Assembly: GCA_024195265.1 (NCBI GenBank) | Contig: JAJLRJ010000007.1 | Coordinates: 26,272,600 to 26,336,599 of the forward strand | Direction: 5' to 3' | From: Dendrophyllia cribrosa | Taxonomy: Eukaryota > Cnidaria > Anthozoa > Scleractinia > Dendrophylliidae | DNA length: 64,000 bases | Shown here: one piece after another, positions 43,823 through 55,463 of the stretch | How the letters are laid out: every line of letters begins with the position of its first letter | Position numbering within the stretch: the stretch's first letter is position 1 | The notes under the pieces: model-generated | What the model was told of the DNA's origin: nothing | Seen by the model: only the letters and a program-made list of their open reading frames with translations | The model's database searches: none | Program-made: the position numbers and the translations under genes

Positions 43823-45612
43823 ATGGCCGAGGACAATCAGATTCAACGCCTGTTATAGCGGGCCCTGTACATGTTCCTGCTCCGCAAGCTGCCCAAGGCG
43901 AACCTGCCCAAGGCGAACCTGCCCAACGACCACAAGCTGCCCAAGGCGACCCAGCCCAAGGCGAACCAGCTCAACCACCGGATAACGCTCCACAACCTTT
44001 AGAGGTATACTTCGATAGATATCAACTAGTTTGACATTTACCCCCATTCCATGCCTATAGTCTTCATAGAATTCAGTGTTTAGCGTTTTGCTTTCCCATT
44101 CAAGTTCGTGTATATGCAGGTAATTAAAGTTCTAGCTTTAAAACTAAGAAGTTCCCCGTTGTATTTTGTACGCCCCTTGTACACGCAGGTTTTTGCAACT
44201 TCTTTTGAGCATTTTAATGTCCTTTACTTTATAGAGTTGCTTTCCCTTCGCCACACTTTTAACAGAACTTCGATTCACTAGTTAGTAGATTCCATTGTCT
44301 CCAGTTCGTAGTATGCAAATTTTGGTAAAATCTTCAAGTTTGTTTTTTTGTCTTTTTATTAGGCATTTGTTTTCTTTTGTTGTGATTGCTCGAAGAATAA
44401 AAGTCATTGAGCCAGGTTGGAGTCTACCGCTCATGTTTTAGTGATTGCTTCGAAGAATAAAAGTAATTGAGCCAGGTTGGAGGCTACCGCTCGTGTTATA
44501 GTGATTGCTTCGAAGAATTAAAGTAATTGAGCCAGGTTGGAGTCTACCACTCACGTTTTAGTGATTGCTTCGAAGAATAAAAGTAATTGAGCCAGGTTGG
44601 AGTCTACCGCTCATGTTATAGTGATTGCTTCGAAGAATTAAAGTAATTGAGCCAGGTTGGAGTCTACCGCTCGGGTTATAGGGATTGTCTTGTAAACTAA
44701 AGTTATTGAGCCATGCAGGTCGAAGTCTACCGCTCATGTTATAGTGATTGTCAGTCTATTGTGAAATAAAACGGGTTATTGAGCCAGGTTGGAGTCTACC
44801 GCTCATGTTAAGAGATTGTCTAGTAAACTTAAGTTGTTGAGCCATGCAGGTTGGAGTCTACCGCTCGTATGTTATAGTGATTGTTTTTGTGATATAAAAT
44901 TTTTGAGCCAGGCTAGACATTTATAAAAAGCAAAATGAGCAAATATATCAAATAAATAAAATAAAATGTGACATCCTACTTCCCGCTTGCCCCCTTATCC
45001 CTACATAGTCTATACATGTCGCCCTTACACAGCCTACCCGCGTTTTTTCAGCGTGTACACACGTTAGAGGAGAGGATTAAAATACTGGAGGAACAGGGAA
45101 AGAGCAACTCTGTCGCTGTTACCCTCCAGACCCTTCATGGAACCCTTGACAAAGCAAGGTTTGACCCCGATGATGCTATAGCCGACCTGGAAACCCTGGT
45201 CCGTGTTGCTAAAGTAAACAACGACAAAAAAGCGCATGAATATGAGTGTATCCTCGACGAAGTTCAGAAGCATGCCAAGCTCCTCAATAACAGTGCCCTT
45301 AAAGATCTCTTCGTCGCCTTGGTTGGTGACCCAGTGAAGGGCAAGGTGTTGGAGAAGGCCAGCAAAGTCTTGAAGAACATAAAGGCCTCAACAAAAAGCA
45401 CAAAACCTGAGGAGAGCATTCCGCCTTTGATGGACTTCCCTACCTATAACCAGGCTGCATGGAATCCCAGGCCAGCAAGTATCCGCGGCCGTAACCAGCG
45501 TTTTGGCCAAAGTCGCCCCTATGGGCGGCGTCCTAATTACAAGCGTTTGATATGCTTTATTTGTGAGTCAACACAGCACTTGTATAGAGAATGCCCACAT
45601 AGAAAGCGTTAG
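43823..45612 (+). CDS. Two-exon CCHC zinc-knuckle gene, gag-like or cnidarian multi-copy family
   Basis: Exon 1 ends at 44004 (CCTTTAGAG|GTATAC). Exon 2 starts at about 45050 (TTTTTTCAG|CGTGTACAC) and ends at 45612; phases agree. Exon 1 encodes a repetitive Ala-Gln-Gly-Glu-Pro peptide (AQGEPAQGEPAQ). Exon 2 encodes a helical, coiled-coil-like start (TLEERIKILEEQ), a conserved-looking block (HEYECILDEVQKHAKLLNNS, LKDLFVALVGD), an Arg/Gly-rich region and a C-terminal CCHC knuckle (CFICESTQHLYREC). In exon 1 the only ATG (MAEDNQ..., 43823) is in a different frame from the repeat and hits TAG after 11 codons, so this copy may carry a frameshift. AATAAA follows at 45667. Nucleic-acid binding is implied by the knuckle. 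Confidence 0.6.
44381..44925 (+). repeat. 60-bp minisatellite in the intron of the CCHC gene
   Basis: About nine units contain ATTGAGCCAGGTTGGAGTCT then ACCGCTCATGTTATAGTGAT then a GCTTCGAAGAATAAAAGT end. The later units are more diverged and carry indels. It fills about half of the intron. Confidence 0.9.
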
Positions 45613-45666
45613 CTTCATTTGTAGTTGTAGCCATGTACTGGCATCCATTCAAAATCGTCCTTATTT

Positions 45667-45672
45667 AATAAA
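45667..45672 (+). terminator. Poly(A) signal AATAAA of the CCHC gene
   Basis: AATAAA 55 bp downstream of the stop codon at 45612. Confidence 0.6.
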
Positions 45673-45983
45673 GCATTGATTCACTCTTCCAGAATTACCT
45701 GTGATTTGTTCTATTTTCTTTTCTATTCTCCTACTGGTAGGATGGGTGTCTGAAAAAGGAGGAAAATCTGTCCCCCCGGTTTTGCTGGGTCAGGCTGCCA
45801 TTCCCTCCTCCAGGAGGTTCGGGTCCTTTCGGGTGACATTTTACATGCCATATTAAGACTTTAAAATTTCTTGACGTGGTCAATTTAATTACGCGTCACT
45901 TTAGAGCTTATATGCCTTTGTCGCGCTTCCGCCATACTGGATTGAAAACGAGGCTAGCCGTGCATCACTGGAAACTGGCCAAC

Positions 45984-47190
45984 ATGGCCGCGGCTGAGAA
46001 GTCTGCGTGTTGGACAAAGTAGTTGAAAGATGTTCCACAAATCAGCCTTAAATTTGTTGACCAATGGATTAAACATGAAATTAAAATTCCATAGAAATTG
46101 CTGATTCGAGGTTATAGCAATTTTTGCGAAGGTTACATCTTCGATGTTGAAGGTTTGCACCGAAGTATCGATAATCTGTACTTGACTGTTCTAGAAATTC
46201 TGTCGGTTTTTGTTTACAGGCGTACAACTAACAGGGTAAACAATTCACTTTAACAGTAAAAAATGTCGGAGAAAACGAAATGATAGTGAGAGCATGCAGT
46301 TATAAATCTCAAAGGAAAAACGATGATCCCTGGAGACTTCAGGTACAGTGATGCGAAATATTGTTTAATCAGCTTTCATTTACTAGGAATGTACATGTCC
46401 AAGTTATTTTGATTTACCTTAAATTGTAATCAAGTCACAGCAGGATACTTAGCCTTCCTGTAATATTTTAAATCTATGAGTGCAGTATGTGCATTGCATT
46501 CAGTTCTTTCTTCCGACGGCTGTTCAGCGAGATTTGAGCGGCATTTAATGTCTTGTCTTATGCGTCTTATGCAACTATCAATAATATGCCCAGGGTGCAG
46601 GGGGGGGGGGGGGGGGGGGGGGATGGCTAGGGAGTGGGTTGGGGATTGGTCAAACCTAAGGGAATTTGACAATTTCAGGGAATCCTGTGTCAAATTCTCC
46701 ACCTCCTGCCAACAAATGCATGTCAAATTACAGCATCCAGAGTAAATCCAAATGTTTCTGTGGCAGTTGTTGTCGAAAGAAAGATTTTGAGTCTCTAGCG
46801 GCATGTTTTATGAAGAAGACAATTCAAACGGCTGCAATGAAGTACGGCATTGCAAATGAAGAAAACGCAGCCACGCACTATGCCGAAATCACTCGTCTGA
46901 ATGTTTATCCCTGTGGTATACTCATTAATCCTTCATGTCCTCATCTGGCATGTTCCCCTGACCGCAGAGTTTACGACCCGGCTGAGGCAAACCCATGGGG
47001 GACTCGTGAAATAAAATGTTCTTTGTCTGACTCTGTCGTCAAACTTCCGTACTTAAAAGAGGTCAATGGCACATTGAAACTGAAGAAAAGCCACGCTTCC
47101 TACTACCAAGTTCACGGGCCATTACTCCTGTCTGAAACCGAGTGGGTTGATTTTTTTGTTCTGTGTAAGAATGACTATCATTTAGAATGA
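45984..47190 (+). pseudogene. SWIM/YqaJ-type nuclease gene, copy 1, degraded
   Basis: From ATG 45984 (MAAAEKSACW...) the frame has two in-frame TAG codons but stays coding-like to about 46190 (DVPQISLKFVDQWIKHEI, RGYSNFCEGYIFDVEGLH). After a noncoding stretch with a long poly-G run, an open region (46666-47190) encodes a YqaJ/lambda-exonuclease-like domain: MKYGIANEENAATHY, CPHLACSPDRRV with the catalytic-type Asp, REIKCS with Glu-x-Lys, and SYYQVHGPLLLSE. The family are DNA exonucleases or recombinases. Similar genes accompany DDE transposases in some eukaryotic DNA transposons (ISL2EU-type, as I recall). Confidence 0.6.
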
Positions 47191-47344
47191 ATCAGATCAG
47201 ACAGTCAAATGTTAACAACGATGAAAGACAAACTAGACCAATTTTATTTTGAATATTTCATGCACAGTGTAATGAAAAGTTGATGTTAACATGATTTTAC
47301 ATGCATCGTTTTATTTTTGCGAGGACCATTAGGACGTAAGGGGA

Positions 47345-47655
47345 CTGCAAAACCCGGGGTAGGGACTCCCATATAAAAATGACGGGGGTGCTCGTCGTAC
47401 CGCTTAGGGTACTGAAATCTAAAATGACCAACGTTAGAATTATCGCGGTACCTTTTAGAGTATTGAGCCAAAAGATTTTACAGAATGTCACGTGTCTGTT
47501 TAGAATTGGTACCTCTTAGGAGTAAAAATTAATTTGAGCCATGCCCATCAAACGAGATTATGGTACCTTCGAGGGCGTAACCAGTGTTCTTCAAAAATTT
47601 TCAACGAGCACCCCATCATTTTTATATAGGACCCCCCCCCCCCCCCCGGGGGGGG
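47345..47655. mobile_element. MITE-like element between the YqaJ and DDE remnants
   Basis: Inverted ends: GGGACTCCCATATAAAAATG...GGGGTGCTCG at the left and CGAGCACCCCATCATTTTTA...TAGGACCCCC at the right. Interior has TTAG/GGTACC words and no ORF. Confidence 0.65.
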
Positions 47656-47702
47656 ACTGCAAACATTACACAAAAAAGTGACTTCGAGTGATCGTGTTCA
47701 AC

Positions 47703-47930
47703 TTAGAATAATGGTCCTTTGAAATTGATCAGAAAACAACAAACACTCCAGATCTGATTTACTGAACCTCCTAAAATAAGAGGCTGAGCTCTGTCAAAAA
47801 CATGATACTCTTTGATACGCCTTATCGCTCTCTCAACGTGTATCCTAAGTCTTGCAATCTCTTGTGTATTCGAAACCTCTGACGCTGTAAACTGTTTACT
47901 TCCAGCATAAAAAAAAATGAGGACCCTCAC
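47703..47930 (-). pseudogene. DDE transposase (DDE_Tnp_4 class) C-terminal fragment, copy 1
   Basis: Minus-strand frame with KQFTASEVSNTQEIARLRIH, VERAIRRIKEYHVFD, then VNQIWSVCCFLINFKGPL. This is the C-terminal end of the HARBI1/THAP-associated DDE_Tnp_4 class, where ERAIRRIK contains the final Glu region. No upstream catalytic part is readable, so only a remnant remains. It faces copy 1 of the YqaJ gene. Confidence 0.65.
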
Positions 47931-47954
47931 AAATTACAAGTTGCGCTTTGTTTA

Positions 47955-49250
47955 GTAAGTGGAGCTGTAAAATATGCTTCATGTACCTGTGTGGCAGGAT
48001 CTGTTGGCTTTTGTAATCATGTGCTTGCATTTATGATGAAACTCTGTAAGTTCAGCTTGTATAGTTGTCAAGATATTAAGGAGTTGGACCATGAGTCTGA
48101 TATGACACCATCTAAGGCATGCACTTCAAGTTTACAACTATGGCACAGGCCTGTAAGAGGGGATAAAATCAAGCCCCAACCTGTCATGGGACTTGAGGTA
48201 AAAAGGTCCAATTTAGATAAAGAGTATAACCCTGATAGTGGGGTAAGGTGTTTGTTGTATGAAGCTAGGAAAAACTTGAGCACACAAACATCTGATGAAG
48301 TTATGTTGAAAGACAAGCTTCAAAAGATCAACCCTAAATTTGCCCTGTCCCAAATCATGTCTCCTGGTGGTACCAACTTACAGGAAACTAAATTCGGAAT
48401 ATCTCCAAGTGGTTCATATGCAAGTTACCAGTTACAGTTCACAGAGTCCAATTTTCAAGTTTTCGGTAATATTGACTCAGTGCCTAGAGTGGACTGTAAT
48501 GGTGACCAAAATGCTATTTCTACATTTCCTGCATTTCCTTTGTCATAATCTGAGCAGTATGAAAAGCCAGATGGTTTAAGCAGCAACCAAGAAGCACTCC
48601 TTGATCATTTGATTGTTGATGAGGCAAAGCTCAATAACATAGAGAAGACTACAAGAGAACAAGCAGCCTCTCAAGAATGGAAGGCTCAAAGGAAATTTCG
48701 GTTTACAGCATCTAATTTCCACACTATTGTAAAAAAAGAAAAGGAATCATGACACTCTAGTAAACAATCTGCTTCATCCCAAGCCATTTACTGCCAAACA
48801 AACAACACATGGGAACACCTATGAACCTGTAGCCTTAAAAGAGTATGAAAAGTATATGTTTTCAACTAGGAACCCAGTTTCATTGTTTAAAAGTGGCCTT
48901 GTTGTGAGTATGGCCTCTCCATTTTTAGCAGCATCACCAGATGGCAAGGTCATTGACCATGGTTGCAGTAAGCCTTTTGGGCTAGTAGAGATTAAATGTC
49001 CCTACAGTAAGTTTCATGTAAATCCCTAAGATGCATGTGCAGACGAAAGTTTCTTTGCAGAAAATGTAAATGGTAAACCAAGGCTGAAAAGGGGACATCA
49101 GTACTATTTCCAATTACAGGGCCAACTTGGTGTTTCAGGGGCAAGCTGGTGTGACTGTAATCTACACTAGCAAAGGAATGAGTATAGAGAGGATCACATT
49201 TGATCCTCAGTTCTGGGACACATTGAATGAAGGCCTTAAACAACACCTAT
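47955..49250 (+). pseudogene. SWIM/YqaJ-type gene, copy 2, frameshifted
   Basis: Starts within a SWIM-type zinc motif (ASCTCVAGSVGFCNHVLA, C-x-C...C-x-H). It continues open to 48548 through a region with PVMGLEVKRS and SQIMSPGGTNL. It then continues in changing frames: EEAKLNNIEKTTREQA-like, then ASPFLAASPDGKVIDHG, VEIKCPYSKFH and YYFQLQGQLGVSG, the YqaJ nuclease core. Several frameshifts and stops. Same family as copy 1 but a different subfamily by sequence. Confidence 0.6.
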
Positions 49251-49654
49251 TTTAATCATTTTATAGGGCCAGCTGCATTAGAATTCTGTAACCATTTGAG
49301 TTAACGCAATCTAATCATGGCACGAGTCATGTCATTCTTGTTAAATTGTATCAGTGTCTCATATGTCTAAAACAGAGTATCAACCCATATCTTCTGTATA
49401 ATATCCGAGTTCAAGATACAGCTTTTGTAAGTTTAGTCTCTCTTTATTTTTAGATCTTAAGAACAAAGACTGCATGTAAATAACTGACAATTTACTAGCT
49501 CCCGGGGCTGAAAGCAGCCAAAACACAACCTTAGTTAACCAAATCTGCGATCTTTTTTAGATATAACATTACAATAGTGTCATACTTTTATTAAATTGAG
49601 TGGAGCCTCCGCAGTACGCCTCAGTGCTCTGCCTAACTGTTACATGAAAATAAG

Positions 49655-50026
49655 AGCGTCATGAATGTTGCACAAAAAAGCACAGACACTCCACATTTAG
49701 TTTACTACCCCAAACAAACTGAGTGGTACGACACTATCCCAAATGTGGAAATTCTTGATTTTGTTGATAGCTCGTTCAATGTGTATTCTAACAGAAGCAA
49801 TTTCCTGGGTCTTGACAACATCTTGTGCTGTCATTTGGGTATTGGACCCTTGAAAAGGTGGAATGTTTAGGGTTACAGAAAAGCGACTGAGGTTTCGGAA
49901 ATTTCCCAGGTATATTTTACAGCTGGATGACTCAGTCGATAAAACTAAATTCTCTATATATTTAGTATGAACCCTCCCAATACCACAATTAGCACCTTTG
50001 AAAAGCAGGCCATGTGGTATACACAT
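49655..50026 (-). pseudogene. DDE transposase C-terminal fragment, copy 2
   Basis: Minus-strand coding with NTQMTAQDVVKTQEIASVRI, HIERAINKIKNFHIWD, then VVNQMWSVCAFLCN after a frame end. Same DDE_Tnp_4-type C terminus as 47703-47930. It faces the second SWIM/YqaJ gene, repeating the tail-to-tail arrangement. Confidence 0.65.
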
Positions 50027-50518
50027 ATGTTTATTTGCAGAATTTACTTGAATGGCGCAGATTTTTCTTCAACGTTGTTGAAGTTCTTTTCTGGACTATA
50101 GTCTATGGAATATGTTAAATTAATTATAATATATTATTTCCGGTTTGACTTGTAATAATAATAATAATAAAAATAAATACAAAGTAAAAAGAATATCAGA
50201 TAACTCATAATATAACCTTCAGAACTGAGTAAAACAACCTGAGTCAGGCCTATTAATTTATCTTAAATTTCTTATCTTGAGAACTTATAGCCTAATTGAG
50301 CCTCCAATGCAAAAGAAATGGGGGCTGAAAAGAAACGACATGGCTGGGCTAGAATATAAGACTTGTATTTATAATACAGCAACAATTACAAACCATAGAA
50401 TATTTCCTTTAGTATTGAAGGAAAATTACAAGCGTTAAAAACCTCGAGGCCGCCATCTTTTTTTTTTCATGTAATAATCAGCGCACGCAGACATGTCGAG
50501 CGAACTCTGGGGACGAGA
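50027..50518. other. Likely promoter and 5' region of the small-protein gene
   Basis: Noncoding. GC content rises toward 50450-50518, where GCCGCCATCTTT (a YY1-like GCCATCTT word) precedes the start codon of the next gene. An AATAAT microsatellite is near 50155-50170. Confidence 0.4.
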
Positions 50519-51435
50519 ATGGGGCTAACTGTTTCTCACTTCCGGTGGGTAAGATTTGCGGGAAGACCGGGAAGACGATCGTGGGACAATTTGTACAAGA
50601 GACAAAGACAAAGACAAGAATAGAAATGTTGAATACGCAGCCTCAAACGGTGCGAGGGCTTCATTTCAACTATTCAACAACTGTTTTCCATATACTTTGG
50701 GGTTCAAACTCAAAACTAAGGCTCAAACGTTTCATCTTGCAGCTTACTTTTACTGACGGCCAGCTCGCCGATTTCCTAGAAGAAATGAGCTCATTTCTAG
50801 AGGCTCATTTAGCTCAATTGGATGTTGTAAGTACAAAGAGTAATTTTTGTAACTGACGAAATATAAAAAAAGAAGCTTGCACTTATACATAGACCTGGGG
50901 AAAAGCATCGTTTCAGTCTTACACTGTTTTGACACGTACTTTATTCAGTAGTATGTGTTGTAAGGCTTATACTAAGACTCTTCAATTTGCACTGATTTTC
51001 AGAACCAACCGCAGATGAACTACATCACTAGATGGTAAGTACTAAGCAGATGATTGAAAAAAAAATCAAAATTATGAACCAAAAAAATCACACATCTGTG
51101 ATTCAGAGACTCACTGTATGCTCTCCTATCACCTTTACAGGAACCTCATGATCGTGATGTCACTTGTGTTTATTATCGAACAAATAATGGACCAGGGAAA
51201 CAGTGATACTGGTAAATATATTTTCCTTGTTTATTAATTATGTTATTTAGCAAAGCTGACTGATTTTCGAAAAAGTTTAAGTGATCTGAAACGGTTGAAT
51301 GATTGAAAGTTGACTCTTCCAATTGGCCTGCAGGATTTCATTGGAAATCGAAATCAGTCACCTCAGCAAAAATTTAACAATCACTTGCTTGTTCTTACAG
51401 TATGATTTCTGTTTTGTTTCGTAGACCGGCAGTGA
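50519..51435 (+). CDS. Five-exon gene for a 75-aa membrane-like protein, unknown family
   Basis: Exons 50519-50548, 50743-50826, 51003-51034, 51141-51211 and 51425-51435 all have GT-AG borders (donors TGG|GTAAGA, GTT|GTAAGT, ATG|GTAAGT, CTG|GTAAAT; acceptors TTGCAG, TTTTCAG, TTACAG, TCGTAG). They sum to 228 nt, exactly 76 codons including stop. The protein starts MGLTVSHFRW, has an acidic amphipathic segment (ADFLEEMSSFLEAHLAQLD) and a hydrophobic segment (NLMIVMSLVFIIEQIM) that could span a membrane, and ends in a short polar tail. No family recognised. The clean phase agreement makes it the best host-gene candidate here. Confidence 0.65.
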
Positions 51436-51701
51436 CAGATTACACTTACCCGGCAACTGAATGGAAGGAGCTGAGAAAAAGATTGTAAGGGAAGCGAGGG
51501 AGGGAGAGATTAAATAAATGTTATTGCTTAATGAATGAATGGCTTAATAATGTCTACATTTAGTTTAATAACTCTATATGAAATGATCTTGGTTAGCAAT
51601 GGACTTTGCCCGCTTGAGAATGTCAAGTTGGTCATCAACTTTTACTATGTTTGGTGGCTTCTAAAGAAGCCGTTTTTATAATACTGGTAGGAGCTATCAG
51701 C

Positions 51702-52138
51702 TCACTGCATATTTCCGGTGAACCAACTCTTTGTGAACTTTACTTGAACTTTCTCCACTGGACGGGATGTTGTTTTACGCCCTTGTTCATCAAAGAAGGC
51801 AAGCGACTTGCCTAGAAATAACTTTATGTTGACAGGAGCGTCCACATGACAACAACCGCATGTTACTGTCAAGCATTTCTTTAGAGAAGATCCAAAGCCC
51901 GCTGCTATCAACTCCTCTTCACTGGCGAGATAAGGAGTCACATGAAGGTCTGATGGCAAACCATGAAAAATCGTTCGCAACACATCGTGCCACATGATGA
52001 TGGTCTCATTGCATGCCAGGGGCACTTTCAAACCCTTCTCGAATAGAAGAGCGAGTCTCTCTCTGCATTCATCTGTGCGAACTGGATCCACAGCTCGGCC
52101 GGCTCCCACAAATTCTCTGTTGGAGAGTAATTCTGCTA
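51702..52138 (-). CDS. Probable last exon of an uncharacterised gene
   Basis: Minus-strand open frame from an acceptor-like site (CATTCAG|TAGCAG) at 52138 to a stop at 51702, about 145 codons. It contains GRAVDPVRTDECRERLALLF, LACNETIIMWHDVLRTIFHG and a Cys-rich KKCLTVTCGCCHVDAP segment. Composition is even and protein-like. Upstream exons were not found. It converges on the 75-aa gene. Family not recognised. Confidence 0.45.
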
Positions 52139-53559
52139 CTGAATGAAATACTCAAAGTTGCCTCCTCGGTTTCGTTTTGCCACTATTCGCTAAACTTCAT
52201 AAATACCCATAACAACAGGTTTTGCCTTGGGTCGGCATTTGGAATTTATGCCACGATTGCGATCATAATCATTTAAAAATGATGCGTAAAAGCCGGGCTG
52301 ATGTCTCACACGCTTTAACATGTTGTTCGAAAGAAGTTTTTAACAACTGAATGGTTGGAATTTAACTTGGCCTTTTATATGTTTTGTTCAATTTAACCGG
52401 ATCCAAATTTGAATATTTAAATGTTTCCTCAGGCGCGAGACCCATGCGGTTATACTTTTTGCTTGTTCCAGTTAGGATTTCAAAGAGAAAAAACATTTAT
52501 TTCACTTTTCTCATTGTCTTGCAAACAGAAAAGACATACATTATTTTTTAAATGAATGGTTAACGTCTGGACTGTGTTAATCGATTGAGTAAAAGGGCGC
52601 GTCTAGATCTGGACTGCATTAATCGGTCGAGTAAAAAGGCGCAACGATTAAGTACAAGCAAGTGTCTCGTGCATCGCGTTGGCTATTTGGCAAAGCTTTT
52701 CAAAAAATCCTGTTTTGGGAAAAATGATTTGGCCTTCACGCTCTAACCATTGCAGCCATTGCGAGTCTGGCGAGTCGAAAAAAAATCTTGCTTCACACGA
52801 ACTTGTTGACAAAACGCTTTGTAAAGAGTGCTGCCCGCCTTTAATTAAGGCGTTATTGTTAACTTTTATCACACCTTGGGATTTACTTCACACATCAAAC
52901 CGTTTGATTGACAGCAACCAAGTCCGTGGATTCATTCTTTGAGCAATAAAGGAATGGTGGAAAGGATTATCTGATCCATTCTCCTAAACTAGATTACTTT
53001 CCAAAAAATTATCTTAGAAGATCTGCTGGTAATGTATATCGATTAATTAGGGTTTCCTACACGTCTCTTTTTTTAGCAGAAACAGAATGTTGGCTGAAAT
53101 TCTCTGCCAAATTCAAGGCAGGATCAACAGAGGGGAACTATCCTTCATAAACGTGCAGAGAAGCGCGATTTGGTTAGACACCTGACGCCAACTGCTGCGG
53201 AAATGCTTTTTTCCCAACAATCACATCTCTGTCAAGTTTGTCAACAATGAGGGTTAGAGCGAAAGGGCCGTGGAAAGGCTTGTATCAGGAATTATTTATA
53301 GTAAAAGGTTTGTTTAAAAGGTGATTTCAAAGGAGTGAATTGTTTGTACCCCACAACTTCGATACACTGTGACAAATAAGAGATATGACTCAGTTTGTAA
53401 AAAGGAATAAGTAATCAATTGTTAGTGGTTTCAAAAAGATTGTAATCCGATTATACTCGGTAATTAATAATAGATAATTGCAGCCCACGCTATCCTTTAG
53501 GAATTAGTATTATGGACAAGCCTTTGATGGTCAAGAAACAATAATAAGAATGATCAGAA
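52139..53559. other. No confident gene
   Basis: Two imperfect tandem copies of CTGGACTG.GTTAATCG.TTGAGTAAAA lie at about 52565-52641. Short ORFs around 52648-52942 occur on both strands without domains. Confidence 0.4.
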
Positions 53560-53850
53560 TGATCACAACGGATGTACGTACGAAGTCTCAATAAAGTGAA
53601 GAAAACGATAGATACAGTCCTGAGTGTTTGTTGAACCAGCGAGTGCGGAGATATTCCTAACGCACGTATTGTCACGTATGAAGGGCCAAATTAAGAGATT
53701 AAAAAAGGAACCGGATGTACTTGAGGAGTACGATTCTATCGTAAAAGAGCAATTAAGTTCGGGTGTCATTGAAAGGGTAATGGAATTGGCGAAGTCCATT
53801 ATTTGCCTCATCAAGCTGTCATTCGCAAGGACACATTTTTTTATTTTTCT
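53560..53850 (+). pseudogene. BEL/Pao retrotransposon fragment (upstream pol)
   Basis: The frame 53624-53854 includes RLKKEPDVLEEYDSIVKEQL and SSGVIERV. A shifted frame continues with VHYLPHQAVIRKD, the conserved segment before the BEL/Pao reverse transcriptase. The frameshift lies near 53780. The reverse transcriptase proper, which should follow, is missing. Confidence 0.65.
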
Positions 53851-54739
53851 TTAAAATGCCAATGCATGTATGATCCGTTGTATTCAGTCAGCAGTCATTG
53901 TATTTGTAAGCTTTTCTTTTTAACTATCCAATATTTTCGAGTTGCACCAAATTTGTATTTCAAGAGTATTGTAAACGAGTAGTGATTTACATATCGCTCT
54001 TGCCATGGCCGAAGGAAGATTTCGCTCCTCGAGAACTATCGAGGAAGAGGAACTTTGCGTTGAGAGAAGTGTACCAAATCACCTGTAGGTATTAATACAC
54101 TAAACGTTTATTGTCTGATATGTGCATGTTGCCAAAATCAAGCGAGAAACTGCGCACTATTTGCGTGTTACGTGTCCCTCAACAGCAATCTAATTCGTGA
54201 TAAAACCAGTCATAGATCGGATGCTTTGATGAAGTATGAAAAAGCTAATGAAAAGGTTCAGTTCAATGTATCAGCAATACTAGGTCCTAAGTTGGAATCA
54301 CCAACAGTTACTGCGACAGGTAGTGTTGAGTTGAGCAGTGAATCAGTGTCAGGGGAGATAGAAAAAGTTTCTCGCAACGTAGATATGAATGCCTTGCCAG
54401 TTTCCTTTGGCGACTTGATTATTGTACTGTAAACTTCAATTTCAAATGACAAGTAAGCCTGTACGTAATTTGAAATGTATTTGCCTTCCCACTGTTTATT
54501 TGAGACAATTAAAGTTATCGATTCTTGTTAAGCCGTATTTGAGTTGTTTCTATGAATATGCAGATTAAGAACAATTTTATCCCTAGTGATGAAAATATGA
54601 TGAAACACTAGTGATTTTCAACTGGTGTTTCATTGGGGTTTCAAAAGTTATGCACATGATCAGATCCGATGCTGTGGTTGGCCAATAACCTCATGAATTA
54701 TTAATGAGTTTGAGAAGATCAGAAGATGAAGAAACGTAT
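53851..54739. other. No recognised coding; interrupts BEL/Pao sequence
   Basis: Sequence between the two BEL/Pao pieces where the reverse transcriptase should be. An ORF at 54172-54432 with Ser/Val-rich composition has no recognised domain. Confidence 0.4.
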
Positions 54740-55463
54740 GTGAATCCCAGGGTGAGTCGAAGGGAGAAAAGGTTCTGGGTGTTATGTGGAATTGCAAATC
54801 GGAGAAAAAGCAGGTTTAGAACCCACCAAGCGTAATGTTTTGAGCTTGCTAGCCAGCTTGTTTGACCTATTGGGGCTAATCAGTCCAGTGACAGTTTGCA
54901 TTAAAATTCCTGTTCAGGAAATTTGTAGTGGCAAGTTTGATTGGGACGAAACATTGACAGGGGAAATCAAAGGGAAATGGTGTAAATGGGTCGAAAGTTT
55001 GTTTCAAACAAGGGAAATTAAAATCAGTAGGTGTCTGTATGAGGCGAGAGAAGAGTGTGTGACAATGTTATTTACATGGGTTTGGGGACGCCAGTAAGAA
55101 AGTGTATTGTGCCATGGTTTATTTCATGTACCATACAGATGGAGAGGCCCATACAAGGTTGGTTGCAAGTAAGACAAGAGTTGCTCCTTAAAAGAGTTCT
55201 CCATTCCACGGCTCGAACTGATGTCAGAAAACTGGCACAATTGATGAACACAGTACATAACGCATTACAGTCACAGCTGAAAGTAGATGGTGTGAGATTT
55301 TGGCTGGACAGCAAAACAGTGCTCAGTTGGATCCAAAACAAGGGTGAATGGAAGCAGTTTGTGCGACACAGTAAATGAGATTCTCAAGCTGACAAACAAG
55401 AAGGAATGGGCCTATTGTTCGACTGTTGAGAATCCAGCAGACCTTGGTTTAAGAGGAGTGCTA
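54740..55463 (+). pseudogene. BEL/Pao retrotransposon fragment (Pao/A17 region)
   Basis: Coding-like in several frames. It includes EPTKRNVLSLLASLFDLLGL, ISPVTVCIKIPVQEICSGKF, then a shifted frame with RFWLDSKTVLSWIQNKGEW and later WAYCSTVENPADLGLRG. This is the Pao-peptidase/RNase H region typical of BEL/Pao pol. It is interrupted at 55464 by a hAT-like element and resumes at 56357. Confidence 0.75.
55459..55463. repeat. 5-bp target duplication TGCTA
   Basis: TGCTA precedes the hAT-like element and recurs at 56357-56361. Removing the element plus one copy restores the BEL/Pao frame. Confidence 0.75.

Noticed and set aside
43853..44047. Leu/Gly/Val-rich minus-strand ORF
   Set aside because: Antisense of the Ala-Gln-Gly-Glu-Pro repeat exon of the CCHC gene.
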